DNA of 64,000 bases from an uncultured Metabacillus sp. (lineage in GTDB: Bacteria > Bacillota > Bacilli > Bacillales > Bacillaceae), in NCBI RefSeq assembly GCF_947503125.1, contig NZ_CANNCR010000011.1:62001-126000 (forward strand), written 5' to 3'. Below, piece after piece: positions 28,338-37,541 of this stretch. The position numbers and the translations under genes are program-made. Positions within the stretch are counted from its first letter, which is position 1, and each line of letters opens with the position of its first letter. The notes under the pieces were generated by a model that worked only from the letters and a program-made list of their open reading frames with translations, made no database searches and was not told the DNA's origin.

Positions 28338-29284
28338 TGAGCATCTTGGAAAAAACTCTAACGAAAAAAATAGCGACAAGACAAGCCTTTGGTGATGAAA
28401 TAGTAAAATTAGGTAAGGAAAATAAAAATATTTACGTCATTGATGTTGATATTGCCAAATCATGTAAAACAACTGGTTTCATTAAGGAATTACCTGATCA
28501 GCATATTAATGTCGGAATTGCTGAGCAAAATGCTGCCGGTTTAGCTGCCGGGCTTGCTACGACAGGTAAGATCCCGTTTGTAAGCACATACGCAGTATTT
28601 GGTTCGTTAAGGATGGCTGAGCAAATTAGGCAAGAGGTTTGCTACCCAAATTTGAATGTTAAAATCGCTTGTTCTCATGGGGGACTAACACCTGCTAATG
28701 ATGGCGGAAGTCACCAAGCGATTGAAGATATGGGGGTATTAAGAAGTTTCCCGAATATGACGGTCATTATGGGTGCTGATTACTATTCTACTAGAAAACT
28801 AGTCGAGCAGGCTGCCAATATATATGGACCGGTATATCTGCGCTTTACTAGAGACATGGTTCCAGTCATTTACGATGAAAATGAAGAGTTCACAATTGGT
28901 AAGGCGAAACAATTAAAAGATGGAAATGATATCGCTATTATTGCAAATGGTGACACGGTTCGTCTTGCTTTAGACGCAACAAAGGAATTAGAAAGACAAG
29001 GGATTTCTGTCAAATTACTAGATATGCATACGATTAAACCAATCGATCGCGAAGCTGTCGTAGAGTGCCTCGAATTAGGCCGAATCATTACGGTTGAAGA
29101 TCACAATATTTTAAACGGACTAGGAAGCGCTGTATGTGAAGTAGCTGCTGAAGAAGGCAAAGGAAAGGTTAGAAGAATAGGTGTTCAAGATCAGTTTGGA
29201 CAATCTGCTCCATATGAAAAACTGTTAGAACTAAATGGCATTACTGTTGAAAATATTATTAACACTGCAAAAGAAATGCTTTAA
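28337..29284 (+). CDS. Transketolase, C-terminal subunit
   Basis: This 315-residue protein carries the pyrimidine-binding and C-terminal transketolase domains: VGIAEQNAAGLAAGLA contains the catalytic Glu that activates thiamine diphosphate, followed by CSHGGLTPANDGGSHQ and the regulatory domain (TVEDHNILNGLG). The start codon overlaps the stop of the N-terminal subunit (TAATG), so the two are translationally coupled. Confidence 0.93.
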   Translation: MSILEKTLTKKIATRQAFGDEIVKLGKENKNIYVIDVDIAKSCKTTGFIKELPDQHINVGIAEQNAAGLAAGLATTGKIPFVSTYAVFGSLRMAEQIRQEVCYPNLNVKIACSHGGLTPANDGGSHQAIEDMGVLRSFPNMTVIMGADYYSTRKLVEQAANIYGPVYLRFTRDMVPVIYDENEEFTIGKAKQLKDGNDIAIIANGDTVRLALDATKELERQGISVKLLDMHTIKPIDREAVVECLELGRIITVEDHNILNGLGSAVCEVAAEEGKGKVRRIGVQDQFGQSAPYEKLLELNGITVENIINTAKEML

Positions 29285-29332
29285 TAGCAAATTCTAATTA
29301 TAAAACTATTAACTTGAGGAGAGAATAAGAAC

Positions 29333-30091
29333 ATGTTTGAATTAAATGATAGAGTAGCAATTGTTACAGGAAGCGGTTCAAAAAAAGGGATTGGACGTAC
29401 AATTGCCCTAACACTTGCAAAGCAAGGAGCAGCCGTTGTCATAGCTGATTTAAATGTAGATGGAATCCAAGATACAGTAAATGCGATTCAAGAAGCTGGC
29501 GGAAAGGCGTTAGGGGTAGAGCTCAATGTAACGAACAAAGAATCAGTTGATGCGATGGTTGAAAAGGTTCTAGCAGAATATGGTCGTATTGACATTCTAG
29601 TTAATAATGCAGGAATTTCACAAAAAGTGACAGTTGAAGATATGACAATTGAAGATATCACAAAAGTCTTTAATGTTAATATGTTTGGATTATTCTTATG
29701 TACTCAAGCGGTATTAGACACAATGAAAAAACAAAAGTTTGGTAGAATTGTAAGTCTTTCCTCTGTATCTGCAAAAAGAGGAGGCGGAGTATTCGGCGGA
29801 GCACACTATTCTGCATCTAAAGCTGCTGTATTAGGATTCTCTAAAAACTTAGCTCGTGAAGTTGCAACAGATGGCATTACTGTAAACTGTTTTGCACCAG
29901 GTCTTATTAATACTGAGATTTGGAAATCACTTCCAGAAGAAGATGCGAAAAATGTTATTGCTGGAATTCCAATGGGCAGACCAGGTGAAACAGAAGAAAT
30001 TGCCTCAACTATTGCTTTCTTAGCTTCAGAAGAAGCTTCTTATATTACTGGTGAGGAAATCGATATTAACGGTGGATCACATATGGATTAA
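29333..30091 (+). CDS. SDR-family NAD(P)-dependent dehydrogenase
   Basis: This 252-residue classical short-chain dehydrogenase has a cofactor motif (TGSGSKKGIGR, longer than the usual TGxxxGIG), NNAG, catalytic Ser in SLSSVS, YSASK and the C-terminal GEEIDINGG. It resembles sugar or polyol dehydrogenases of FabG type. It sits between transketolase and the permease gene, so it probably oxidises the imported compound or reduces an intermediate. A small hairpin (30112-30138) follows. Confidence 0.9.
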   Translation: MFELNDRVAIVTGSGSKKGIGRTIALTLAKQGAAVVIADLNVDGIQDTVNAIQEAGGKALGVELNVTNKESVDAMVEKVLAEYGRIDILVNNAGISQKVTVEDMTIEDITKVFNVNMFGLFLCTQAVLDTMKKQKFGRIVSLSSVSAKRGGGVFGGAHYSASKAAVLGFSKNLAREVATDGITVNCFAPGLINTEIWKSLPEEDAKNVIAGIPMGRPGETEEIASTIAFLASEEASYITGEEIDINGGSHMD

Positions 30092-30111
30092 TAGTTAACT
30101 AATTTTTAGAC

Positions 30112-30142
30112 AGGCATATCATATTGGTTGGTATGCCTATTT
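30112..30142 (+). terminator. Weak hairpin between SDR and permease genes
   Basis: AGGCATAT (30112-30119) pairs with GTATGCCT (30131-30138) using one G-T pair. The tail is ATTTATAT, so it is a partial terminator or an mRNA-stability element. Confidence 0.45.
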
Positions 30143-30181
30143 ATATAAATGATATAATTAAATGATTTGGAGAGGATTATT

Positions 30182-31531
30182 ATGCCATTATTATATACAG
30201 CTATCGGGGTTATCTTACTACTTATCTTAATAATGGGATTTAAATTAAATACATTTTTTTCATTAATTATTGTCTCATTTGTAGTAGCCTTGTTATTAGG
30301 GATTCCAGCAGAAAATATCGTTTCATCAATTGAAAGCGGTATAGGAGGCACACTTGGTCATATAGGTCTAATTTTTGGACTTGGAGCCATGCTTGGAAAA
30401 TTAATAGCAGATGCCGGAGGAGCCCATCGGATTGCAATGACCTTAATTAACAAATTTGGGGAAAAGAAGATACAGTGGGCCGTTGTGGTTGCTTCATTTA
30501 TCGTAGGTATTACCTTATTTTATGAAGTAGCATTTGTTCTTTTAATTCCAATAATCTTTACAATTGCAAAAGAATTAAACATTTCTATCATCAAATTAGG
30601 TCTTCCCATGAGCGCAACTTTGCTAGCTACACATTCTTTTCTTCCACCACACCCAGGGGCAACAGCCGTTGCTTCGGAATATGGTGCAGATATTGGTAAG
30701 GTATTAATTGTTGGTATTATTATCGCCATCCCAACAGTTATTATAGCGGGTGTTTTGTATCCGAGGCTTGTTGAAAGATTTATGCCAGATATATTTAGTA
30801 CTAATAGAAAAATTGAATCAATAGGTGAACACAAGCATTTTGAATTAGAAGATACACCAGGATTTGGTATTAGCGTATTTACAGCAATATTTCCAGTAAT
30901 CTTAATAACCATAGGATCAGCATTTGATATGTTACAAAAGACAGTTGGATTTGCAGATAATGGGTTTATTATCTTTATGCGTTTTATTGGAAACGCTTCA
31001 ACCTCCATTGTGATTTCATTGCTATTTGCCGTTTATACGATGGGAATTGCAAGAAAAATTCCTATAAAAAAATTGATGAGTTCTTGTTCTTCAGCTATTA
31101 ATGCATTAGGAATGTTACTCCTCATTATAGGTGGAGGTGGAGCTTTAAAACAGGTTCTTATTGATGGCGGTGTGGGTGATTATATTGCTAAGCTATTTGA
31201 AGATACTTCTATTTCGCCAATCTAGCTTGCGTGGACCGTTGCGGCATTGTTGCGTATTGCTTTAGGATCTGGAACGGTTGCAACTTTATCAACAGCGGGT
31301 TTAGTTATTCCGATACTTAGTCAAACACCAGATGCTAACCTAGTTCTTGTCACACTTGCTACTGGGGCAGGTAGTTGTATGGCATCACATGTAAATGATG
31401 CAGCTTTTTGGATGGTAAAAGAATATATGGGAATGAGCATGAAAGAAACGTTTGCAACCTACAGTGTCATTTCAACAATTACTTCAATAGTTGGGTTAGG
31501 ATCTATTATGATCTTAGATATATTCATGTAA
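30182..31531 (+). pseudogene. GntP-family gluconate/sugar-acid permease, interrupted by in-frame TAG
   Basis: The start is ATG 30182 after GGAGAGG; the full frame is 450 codons, the normal length for GntP permeases. The sequence has the family's many hydrophobic segments and LPPHPGATAVASEYG. The codon TAG at 31223-31225 interrupts [23 protein letters not shown], where the family normally has Leu; TTG to TAG is one base change. The same frame continues to 31531. The truncated protein would lack the last three or so membrane segments and is unlikely to transport. Alternative: a base-calling error. Confidence 0.85.
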
Positions 31532-31544
31532 TCTGCATAAAAGC

Positions 31545-31562
31545 ACTCGATGATCATCGAGT
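31545..31562. repeat. Perfect 18-bp palindrome after the permease
   Basis: ACTCGATGATCATCGAGT is fully self-complementary. It has no T run, so it is not a typical terminator; it may be an mRNA-end hairpin or protein-binding dyad. Confidence 0.5.
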
Positions 31563-31737
31563 TAATAGATTGCTAGAAACACTTTGCACTTTTTCAACAA
31601 AAGCTAATCTTAATTAGGATATCTCTATTTGTTATTAAATTGTTATATAGAATCTCTGATTAGGAAACAAGAAGGGTTTTCCTATTTTGAGGTTCCTAAG
31701 AAGAGCGACTAACTATTATATATGAGGGGTGAAAGTA

Positions 31738-32190
31738 ATGAAAGTAGCAATTGCATCAGATCATGGGGGCATAACGATACGGAAGGAAATCATCTCTTTA
31801 ATGGAAGAGTTGAATATTGAGTATGTCGATTTTGGATGTGAATGCAGTACATCTGTTGACTATCCAGATTATGCGATTCCGGTAGCTGAAAAAGTTGCAA
31901 ACGGTGAAGTTGATCGAGGGATTTTAATTTGTGGAACAGGTATTGGGATGAGTATTGCCGCAAATAAGGTATTGGGAATTCGGTGTGCTCTCGTACATGA
32001 TGTTTTCAGTGCGAAAGCGACAAGGGAGCATAACGATTCAAATATATTAGCAATGGGAGAGCGTGTCATAGGACCGGGATTAGTTCGGGAAATTGCTAAA
32101 ATATGGCTGACAACACCTTTTCAAGGTGGCAGACACGAAACCCGTATTAATAAAATAAAGGTATTTGAAGAAAAAGATTTATATTTATAG
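31738..32190 (+). CDS. rpiB: RpiB/LacA/LacB-type sugar-phosphate isomerase
   Basis: The start is ATG 31738 after GAGGGGTG. The 150-residue protein shows the RpiB pattern: IASDHGG, DYPDYA, CGTGIGMSIAANK with the catalytic Cys, and VHDVFSAKATREHNDSN. RpiB interconverts ribose-5-P and ribulose-5-P; paralogues act on other aldose/ketose phosphates, including four-carbon sugars. Its place behind a split transketolase and SDR suggests such a specialised role. Confidence 0.9.
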   Translation: MKVAIASDHGGITIRKEIISLMEELNIEYVDFGCECSTSVDYPDYAIPVAEKVANGEVDRGILICGTGIGMSIAANKVLGIRCALVHDVFSAKATREHNDSNILAMGERVIGPGLVREIAKIWLTTPFQGGRHETRINKIKVFEEKDLYL

Positions 32191-32275
32191 TTTTAAATCA
32201 CCTACTATGTTTCATCGAGTTTTACAGCTGATCAGCTTGCTATAGGATTGTTTTCTAATTAGAGTAGTCAGTATC

Positions 32276-32314
32276 CAAAAAATGCCGAAGTAAAATAGAA
32301 TCCCGCTTCGGCAT
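32276..32314 (-). terminator. Terminator of the homogentisate operon (minus strand)
   Basis: On the minus strand ATGCCGAAG (32314-32306) pairs with CTTCGGCAT (32290-32282), followed by a run of T. Confidence 0.88.
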
Positions 32315-32329
32315 AGATGCTGTTGTGAA

Positions 32330-33487
32330 TTATTTTACAAGCCAGCTGCTCATATACTTCTCGTCTTCTAGAGCATGAGCATCCTTTACGATATAAAGGG
32401 GGCGGAATGTATCAACCATGACTGCCAGTTCCTGGGTTTCTTTTTTGCCAATACTTGCTTCAATTTTCCCTGGATGCGGCCCATGCGGGAGTCCGCTCGG
32501 ATGAAGGGTGATGGATCCTTGTTCAATGCCGCGGCGGCTCATAAAGTCACCGTCCACATAATAGAGAACCTCATCACTATCCACATTGCTATGTACATAA
32601 GGTGCAGGGATAGCTTCGGGATGATAGTCGTACAAACGCGGCACAAAGGAACATATTACATAATTATGCGCCTCAAACGTTTGGTGTACTGGAGGTGGCT
32701 GATGAACACGTCCGGTGATCGGTTCAAAGTCATGGATACTGAATGCGTAAGGATAGAGATAACCATCCCATCCCACAACGTCGAGCGGATGGAAATCATA
32801 GGTATAGGAAGTGATCATTCCTTGTGCACGTACTCGAATTTCAAATTCGCCTTTTTCATTTTTCGGCTCTAATTTTTCTGGTGTTCTGATATCACGCTCA
32901 CAAAAAGGGGAATGCTCAAGAAGTTGGCCAAATTCATTCCTGTAGCGTTTTGGTGTTAGAATGGACGAATTCGATTCAACGATAAAAAAGCGGGCTTCTT
33001 CTGATTCCAAAACAACGCGATAGGTTGTTCCGATTGGAATAACGAGGTAGTCACCTGGCCGAAAACTTAATTCGCCAAAAATACTTTCAATTTTGCCCGT
33101 TCCTTCATGTACAAATATCAATTCATCACCTTCACCATTACGGTAAAAATAATCCATCTGTTGATTGGGTCGTGCGACTCCTAACGCCACATCATCGTTT
33201 GCCATGAAAATTTTCCGTGCTTCAAGAAAGTCACCACCCGCTTCCGTGTTCCATGTCCGGAAATGCCGGTGTCTCAGAGCTCCTTTTTCCTCATATTCAT
33301 ACCGTATATCACGAATTTTTTCAGCTTTCTTTACTTGTGTTGGCTGATTGATGTGGTAAATAAGCGATTGAATACTAGAGAACCCTTTTGTGCCCATCAA
33401 TTGCTCATAATAGAGACTTCCGTCTTCTTGACGAAATTGAGTATGACGTTTATGGGGAATGCGTCCCATTTTAATGTAATGTGTCAT
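32330..33487 (-). CDS. hmgA: Homogentisate 1,2-dioxygenase
   Basis: This 385-residue protein matches the bacterial homogentisate dioxygenase family (cupin fold, Fe(II)), which opens the ring of homogentisate to maleylacetoacetate. Visible signatures are HRHFRTWNTE, the C-terminal iron-site region PPPVHQTFEAHNYVICSFVPR and the final LHPSGLPHGPHPG. It is the last gene of the minus-strand operon, 39 bases after fahA, with ribosome site GGAAGGAG. Confidence 0.92.
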   Translation of the reverse strand: MTHYIKMGRIPHKRHTQFRQEDGSLYYEQLMGTKGFSSIQSLIYHINQPTQVKKAEKIRDIRYEYEEKGALRHRHFRTWNTEAGGDFLEARKIFMANDDVALGVARPNQQMDYFYRNGEGDELIFVHEGTGKIESIFGELSFRPGDYLVIPIGTTYRVVLESEEARFFIVESNSSILTPKRYRNEFGQLLEHSPFCERDIRTPEKLEPKNEKGEFEIRVRAQGMITSYTYDFHPLDVVGWDGYLYPYAFSIHDFEPITGRVHQPPPVHQTFEAHNYVICSFVPRLYDYHPEAIPAPYVHSNVDSDEVLYYVDGDFMSRRGIEQGSITLHPSGLPHGPHPGKIEASIGKKETQELAVMVDTFRPLYIVKDAHALEDEKYMSSWLVK

Positions 33488-33526
33488 AATTAAAAACTCC
33501 TTCCATTAACCTTTTTATTAAAACGG

Positions 33527-34822
33527 TTAAATTTCCATTTTTTCGGCGTCTAATATGTCAGTGATTGAAACGGCTGGTAATACTTTGCCGCTTACTTCAC
33601 CAAAGCCTATTCGATATCCGTCTCCTTGACACCAGCCGTTGATGGTTATTGTGTCTCCATCTTCGACCCAGCAGCGTTCACCTCCGCCATTAAGCTGAAG
33701 CGGTTTTGCACCGCGCCAGGTCAGTTCAAGCAGGCTTCCACGTTCTGCACGATCCGGCCCGCTGATTGTTCCGGAAGCATGCATGTCACCAGGTCGCATG
33801 TTACACCCTGTAATGGTATGATGAGCTACCTGCTGGGCAATTGACCAATACATATAGTTAAAGTTGGTCTTGGTAATTTTCGTTGCTTCCTCCTGATTTT
33901 CTGGGGTCAAATAAACCTCAAGGTTAATATTAAAGGCGCCATCTTTCGTTTGCTGCAGGTAAGGCAACGGTTTCGGTTCCTGCTTCGGTCCTGCTACGCG
34001 GAACGGCTCTAGTGCTTCTAACGGCACAACCCAAGGGGAGATGGAAGTAGCAAAATTTTTAGCTAGGAATGGGCCAAGCGGCTGGTACTCCCACGCTTGT
34101 ATATCACGCGCACTCCAGTCATTTACAAGTACGAGCCCAAAAACATGGTCTTCAGCTTTATTAACTGAAATGGGTTCTCCAAGATTGTTGCCTGGTCCTA
34201 TAAACCAGCCCATTTCAAGTTCAAAATCAAGTTGGATAGATGGTCCGAAAACCGGATACTCTGAATCCTGAGGTTTTCGCTGTCCTAAAGGGCGTCTTAC
34301 GGGCGTCCCGCTTGGAACGACAGAACTAGCCCGTCCGTGATAGCCAACTGGCAGGTGTCTCCAGTTTGGCATCAGTGCCTGATCTTTTCCTCTAAACATC
34401 GTTCCCACATTGGTGGCGTGCTCCTTAGAGGCGTAAAAATCTGTATAGTCCCCAATCTCAGCTGGGAGAAGCATTTGCACATCAGCCCTTAAGTGAAACG
34501 CTTTTGAGCGGAGTTCTTCATTATCACGAATCTCAGGCGTGTCTGCATCTAAAAGATATTGAAGTTTCGAACGAACAGCTCCCCAGACAGGACGGCCAAG
34601 GGCCATAAATGGATTAAGGGAAGAAGCAGAAAAAATATCTTTCCTTTCTGCTCCTGTGCCGTCAAATAATCCTGCTTCGTCGATCACAGATAAATCAAGA
34701 ACATAATCACCAATGGCTGTACCGACACGCGGGGAATGGCCTTTTTTTTGAAAAATGCCGTATGGTAAGTTTTGAATAGGAAAATGCGAATCTGGTTTTG
34801 TTTTGATAAACGAATGGTTCAC
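33527..34822 (-). CDS. fahA: Fumarylacetoacetase
   Basis: This 431-residue enzyme hydrolyses fumarylacetoacetate to fumarate and acetoacetate. It carries the N-terminal FAH domain (FPIQNLPYGIFQ, PRVGTAIGDYVLDL) and the metal-binding catalytic core (YTDFYASKEHATNVG, DFELEMGWFIGPGN, LVNDWSARDIQAWEYQPLGPFLAKNF, GTISGP). The start codon overlaps the stop of the unknown gene upstream (ATGA), so they are translationally coupled. Confidence 0.95.
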   Translation of the reverse strand: MNHSFIKTKPDSHFPIQNLPYGIFQKKGHSPRVGTAIGDYVLDLSVIDEAGLFDGTGAERKDIFSASSLNPFMALGRPVWGAVRSKLQYLLDADTPEIRDNEELRSKAFHLRADVQMLLPAEIGDYTDFYASKEHATNVGTMFRGKDQALMPNWRHLPVGYHGRASSVVPSGTPVRRPLGQRKPQDSEYPVFGPSIQLDFELEMGWFIGPGNNLGEPISVNKAEDHVFGLVLVNDWSARDIQAWEYQPLGPFLAKNFATSISPWVVPLEALEPFRVAGPKQEPKPLPYLQQTKDGAFNINLEVYLTPENQEEATKITKTNFNYMYWSIAQQVAHHTITGCNMRPGDMHASGTISGPDRAERGSLLELTWRGAKPLQLNGGGERCWVEDGDTITINGWCQGDGYRIGFGEVSGKVLPAVSITDILDAEKMEI

Positions 34823-35760
34823 CGTACTCCCTCCCCATGAAAAATCGCAAGCTCTCCTAGTTCTTCCCGCGGCTCATCAAAGCTGCAGCTCCCATATGAA
34901 GCAGCAAAAAAATTGCGGGCATGATTGATCTCAGAAGAACTGACGATCAAGTTACGCCAGGAAAGTGTGTCTGTAGTAAATGAAAAGTTGGTGCTGTTCT
35001 CATCAAGCAATATTTCTTGGATGGTAGCTTTGTTAACTGAACGGCAGTATACCATGATCGAAGCAGTGAAAACATTAACGAAACCATGCATAAATGTTTC
35101 GACTTCTTTTCGGTATTGGCGGATTGGATGATGAAGGCCGGCTGTGAATTTAAGGGCCAGTCCTCGCTGTTTGGTTTCATGGATAACAAATGCTGCTTGT
35201 TTCTCAGAAGGAAACATGTTTGAAGTAATGCCACCCATACGATATTTAATACCGAAACTCCTTGATGATATTTTATTGATCTTCTGAATCAAATCTAACT
35301 TAGCTAGCAGCTGCTCATTCGTTCCTGTTATTTCACAAAAAATCCGGTAACATGCAATCTGTTTATCAAGTTCCTCTAAACACGCGAAATCAACCTGTGA
35401 GGGAAGCGGGACTTCAATGGCTTCTATACAACCTGCATTTTTGTAGGTTTCCAAAAAGTGTTGTGCATCCATTAAATCCGCTTCAAACTTCCAAGAGTTG
35501 TTAAGGATAACAGATAATCGAAGCGGATACTGATCATTAAATTGCTCCCTAAAAGGTTCCAGTTCACCCAATCGGGAAGCGGGGAGAACAAATGGACCAA
35601 GCATCCAGCTATTCGGTCCATGGATATACGAATGATAATTTTTTATTGCTTCCGTAAGGGAAAGGGCAGCTGGCGGAAACAGTCCAGCATAATCAATAAG
35701 TTCTGTCATGAAATGACTGACCGCATCCTCTTTCCACTTTACATTGACTTTTGTTAGCAA
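34819..35760 (-). CDS. Unknown protein in the homogentisate operon
   Basis: I do not recognise a characterised family. The 313-residue soluble protein starts at TTG 35760, 8 bases after GGAGGTG. Notable motifs are IDYAGLFPPAALSL near the N-terminus, PLPSQVDF, GIKYRMGGIT and LKFTAGLHHPIR, spaced like strand ends of a barrel-type enzyme. It overlaps fahA by 4 bases and lies in a four-gene tyrosine-degradation operon that lacks a visible maleylacetoacetate isomerase. A role in that missing step is a hypothesis only. Confidence 0.75.
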   Translation of the reverse strand: MLTKVNVKWKEDAVSHFMTELIDYAGLFPPAALSLTEAIKNYHSYIHGPNSWMLGPFVLPASRLGELEPFREQFNDQYPLRLSVILNNSWKFEADLMDAQHFLETYKNAGCIEAIEVPLPSQVDFACLEELDKQIACYRIFCEITGTNEQLLAKLDLIQKINKISSRSFGIKYRMGGITSNMFPSEKQAAFVIHETKQRGLALKFTAGLHHPIRQYRKEVETFMHGFVNVFTASIMVYCRSVNKATIQEILLDENSTNFSFTTDTLSWRNLIVSSSEINHARNFFAASYGSCSFDEPREELGELAIFHGEGVR

Positions 35761-35784
35761 TCGTCTTACACCTCCTGTTAAAAG

Positions 35785-35815
35785 CGGTCATACCGGATAT
35801 CAACTCGGTATGACC
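35785..35815 (-). terminator. Hairpin between hppD and the next gene (minus strand)
   Basis: CGGTCATACCG and CGGTATGACCG form a perfect 11-bp stem (35785-35795 with 35805-35815). On the minus strand it is followed by CTTTTAAC. It may cause partial termination after hppD. Confidence 0.65.
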
Positions 35816-35825
35816 GGTTTAAAAA

Positions 35826-36953
35826 TTAAATGTTTCCACGGAGTGCTTGTTCACGTTCAATCGATTCAAATAATGCTTTGAAATTTCCGTCACCGAAACC
35901 TAGCGCACCTTTACGCTGAATAATTTCGATAAACAAGGTTGGGCGGTCCACAAGCGGTTTTGTAAAGATTTGGAGCAAATACCCTTCATCATCACGATCA
36001 ACTAGAATATTCAGTTCTTGAAGGCGTTTTACATCTTCATCGATTTCTCCCACACGATTGGCGAGATCTTCATAATAAGTATCAGGGGTAGTCAGGAATT
36101 CCACACCATTTGCTCTTAATGCAGCCACGGTACCAATAATATCGTTTGTCAACAGGGCAAGATGCTGAACGCCTGGGCCATTATAGTAATCTAGGTATTC
36201 TTGAATCTGAGATTTCCGTTTTCCTTCAGCTGGCTCGTTAATAGGAAACTTTATGCGACCTGTACCATTCATCATCACTTTGGACATTAGCGCAGAGTAT
36301 TCAGTCGAAATATCTTCATCATCAAAATGTTTAAGAACAGTAAAGCCAAATACTTTTTCATAATAACTCGTCCATTCATCCATTACTTCTACATTACCAA
36401 CGAGGTGGTCAACACCGATTAAGCCTGTAGGCAGTGCAGATAAGATGTCATCACGCGCTTCAAACCCCGGCATAAATACGCCTTTATAATCAAGTGGTTC
36501 TACAAGCGTGTGAATCGTATCGCCGTAAGTACCGAGAATGGCTTTTCTTACTTTGCCGTTTTCATCCTCTTCAATCCATGGCTTCCGGATAGGGATGCCT
36601 CCTCTTTCAACGGCACCTGCATATGTTTTCTCTAAATCTTTTACGAGAAGGGCAATATCTTTTACTCCTTCGCCATGAGTCTTAATAAATGCAGCAATGT
36701 CAGTACTATCTAATAATGAACCAGTTAAAATTAAACGGATGGTCCCCTGTTCCATTACATAGGAGACACGGTCACGTGAACCAGTTTCCAGTCCTTTATA
36801 AGCCACAAGCTTAAAACCAAATGCTTTAGCGTAAAAATAAGCAGCCTGCTTAGCATTTCCCGTATAAATCTCGACGTAATGAACATTTTTGACTGGAAAA
36901 ACTTCCTCTTTTTTTGCTTTAGGTGTTTGACCCATTTTTTCTACCATTTTCAC
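35826..36953 (-). CDS. hppD: 4-hydroxyphenylpyruvate dioxygenase
   Basis: This 375-residue vicinal-oxygen-chelate enzyme converts 4-hydroxyphenylpyruvate to homogentisate. The iron ligands appear to be His in GVDHLVGNV, His in GVQHLALLT and Glu in LFIEIIQRKG. The C-terminal section FGDGNFKALFESIEREQ is typical. It leads the minus-strand operon and supplies homogentisate to hmgA. Several in-frame Met codons occur near the start (36953, 36947 and 36935); the one nearest the ribosome site AAGGAGCGG is used. Confidence 0.95.
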   Translation of the reverse strand: MKMVEKMGQTPKAKKEEVFPVKNVHYVEIYTGNAKQAAYFYAKAFGFKLVAYKGLETGSRDRVSYVMEQGTIRLILTGSLLDSTDIAAFIKTHGEGVKDIALLVKDLEKTYAGAVERGGIPIRKPWIEEDENGKVRKAILGTYGDTIHTLVEPLDYKGVFMPGFEARDDILSALPTGLIGVDHLVGNVEVMDEWTSYYEKVFGFTVLKHFDDEDISTEYSALMSKVMMNGTGRIKFPINEPAEGKRKSQIQEYLDYYNGPGVQHLALLTNDIIGTVAALRANGVEFLTTPDTYYEDLANRVGEIDEDVKRLQELNILVDRDDEGYLLQIFTKPLVDRPTLFIEIIQRKGALGFGDGNFKALFESIEREQALRGNI

Positions 36954-36976
36954 CGCTCCTTATTCATTCTTTATAT

Positions 36977-37003
36977 AGACAGAATATTCTAAATAAACTG
37001 TCT
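36977..37003 (-). promoter_or_regulatory. Candidate operator upstream of hppD
   Basis: AGACAG (36977-36982) and CTGTCT (36998-37003) form an inverted repeat with a 15-base spacer, 24 bases upstream of hppD. A regulator site is plausible but unproven. Confidence 0.35.
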
Positions 37004-37180
37004 GTAATGTAGCCATCATATGACAGAAAAATGTATCTCGCAAACCTAGGTTTTAACGCGTTTTTTCTACAGTGCTTCCATGCTTTAATACATTAAAACT
37101 TGGTTGCGTCTAGGTGTGCTCTTGCATGCTTTTTATCGATCAACTTAAAATGTTGCCAATAAATTTAAGGAGTGGTAAAC

Positions 37181-37423
37181 ATGAATATTCGCGTGAAATT
37201 CTGTCCTTGTAATTTCGAAGATGAGCTGGAAGCTATTAAAGAAAGGCTAAGAGAGCGCAGTGATATAGAAGTGATTGAAGAAAGATGCCTGCTGTATTGC
37301 GGGCAATGTTTAATGGAACCATTTGCACTTGTCAATGGTGAAAATATTGTCACAGACGAGCCAGAGGAACTTTATGAAAAAATTGATCAATGTATAACTG
37401 GGATCAAACAGGAAGATGCATAA
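37181..37423 (+). CDS. YuzB-like DUF1450 protein
   Basis: The start is ATG 37181, 9 bases after AAGGAG. The 80-residue protein belongs to the DUF1450 family (YuzB-like), with paired cysteines in KFCPCNF and a second set in CLLYCGQC, suggesting a small thioredoxin-like or metal-binding fold. Function is unknown. Confidence 0.85.
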   Translation: MNIRVKFCPCNFEDELEAIKERLRERSDIEVIEERCLLYCGQCLMEPFALVNGENIVTDEPEELYEKIDQCITGIKQEDA

Positions 37424-37541
37424 TAAAGGCAAAGGGAATAATCGTCTGCAAACCTTTAGAATAGGTCAATATATGGTAAAATGTTTGAAAAGCACTACGC
37501 TAAAATTAGTAGGGTATTCTCTTATTCTAAAGGAGTATATG

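Noticed and set aside
11969-31225. Stop-codon reassignment or selenocysteine insertion explaining the two in-frame stops
   Set aside because: The stops are TAA and TAG, not TGA, and both codons are used as normal terminators of other genes here.
37416-37541. An N-terminal extension of the proteasome-like protein upstream of 37539
   Set aside because: The extension lacks a good ribosome site and would bury the Thr that matches the catalytic Thr1; the adjacent ATG pair follows AAAGGAG.
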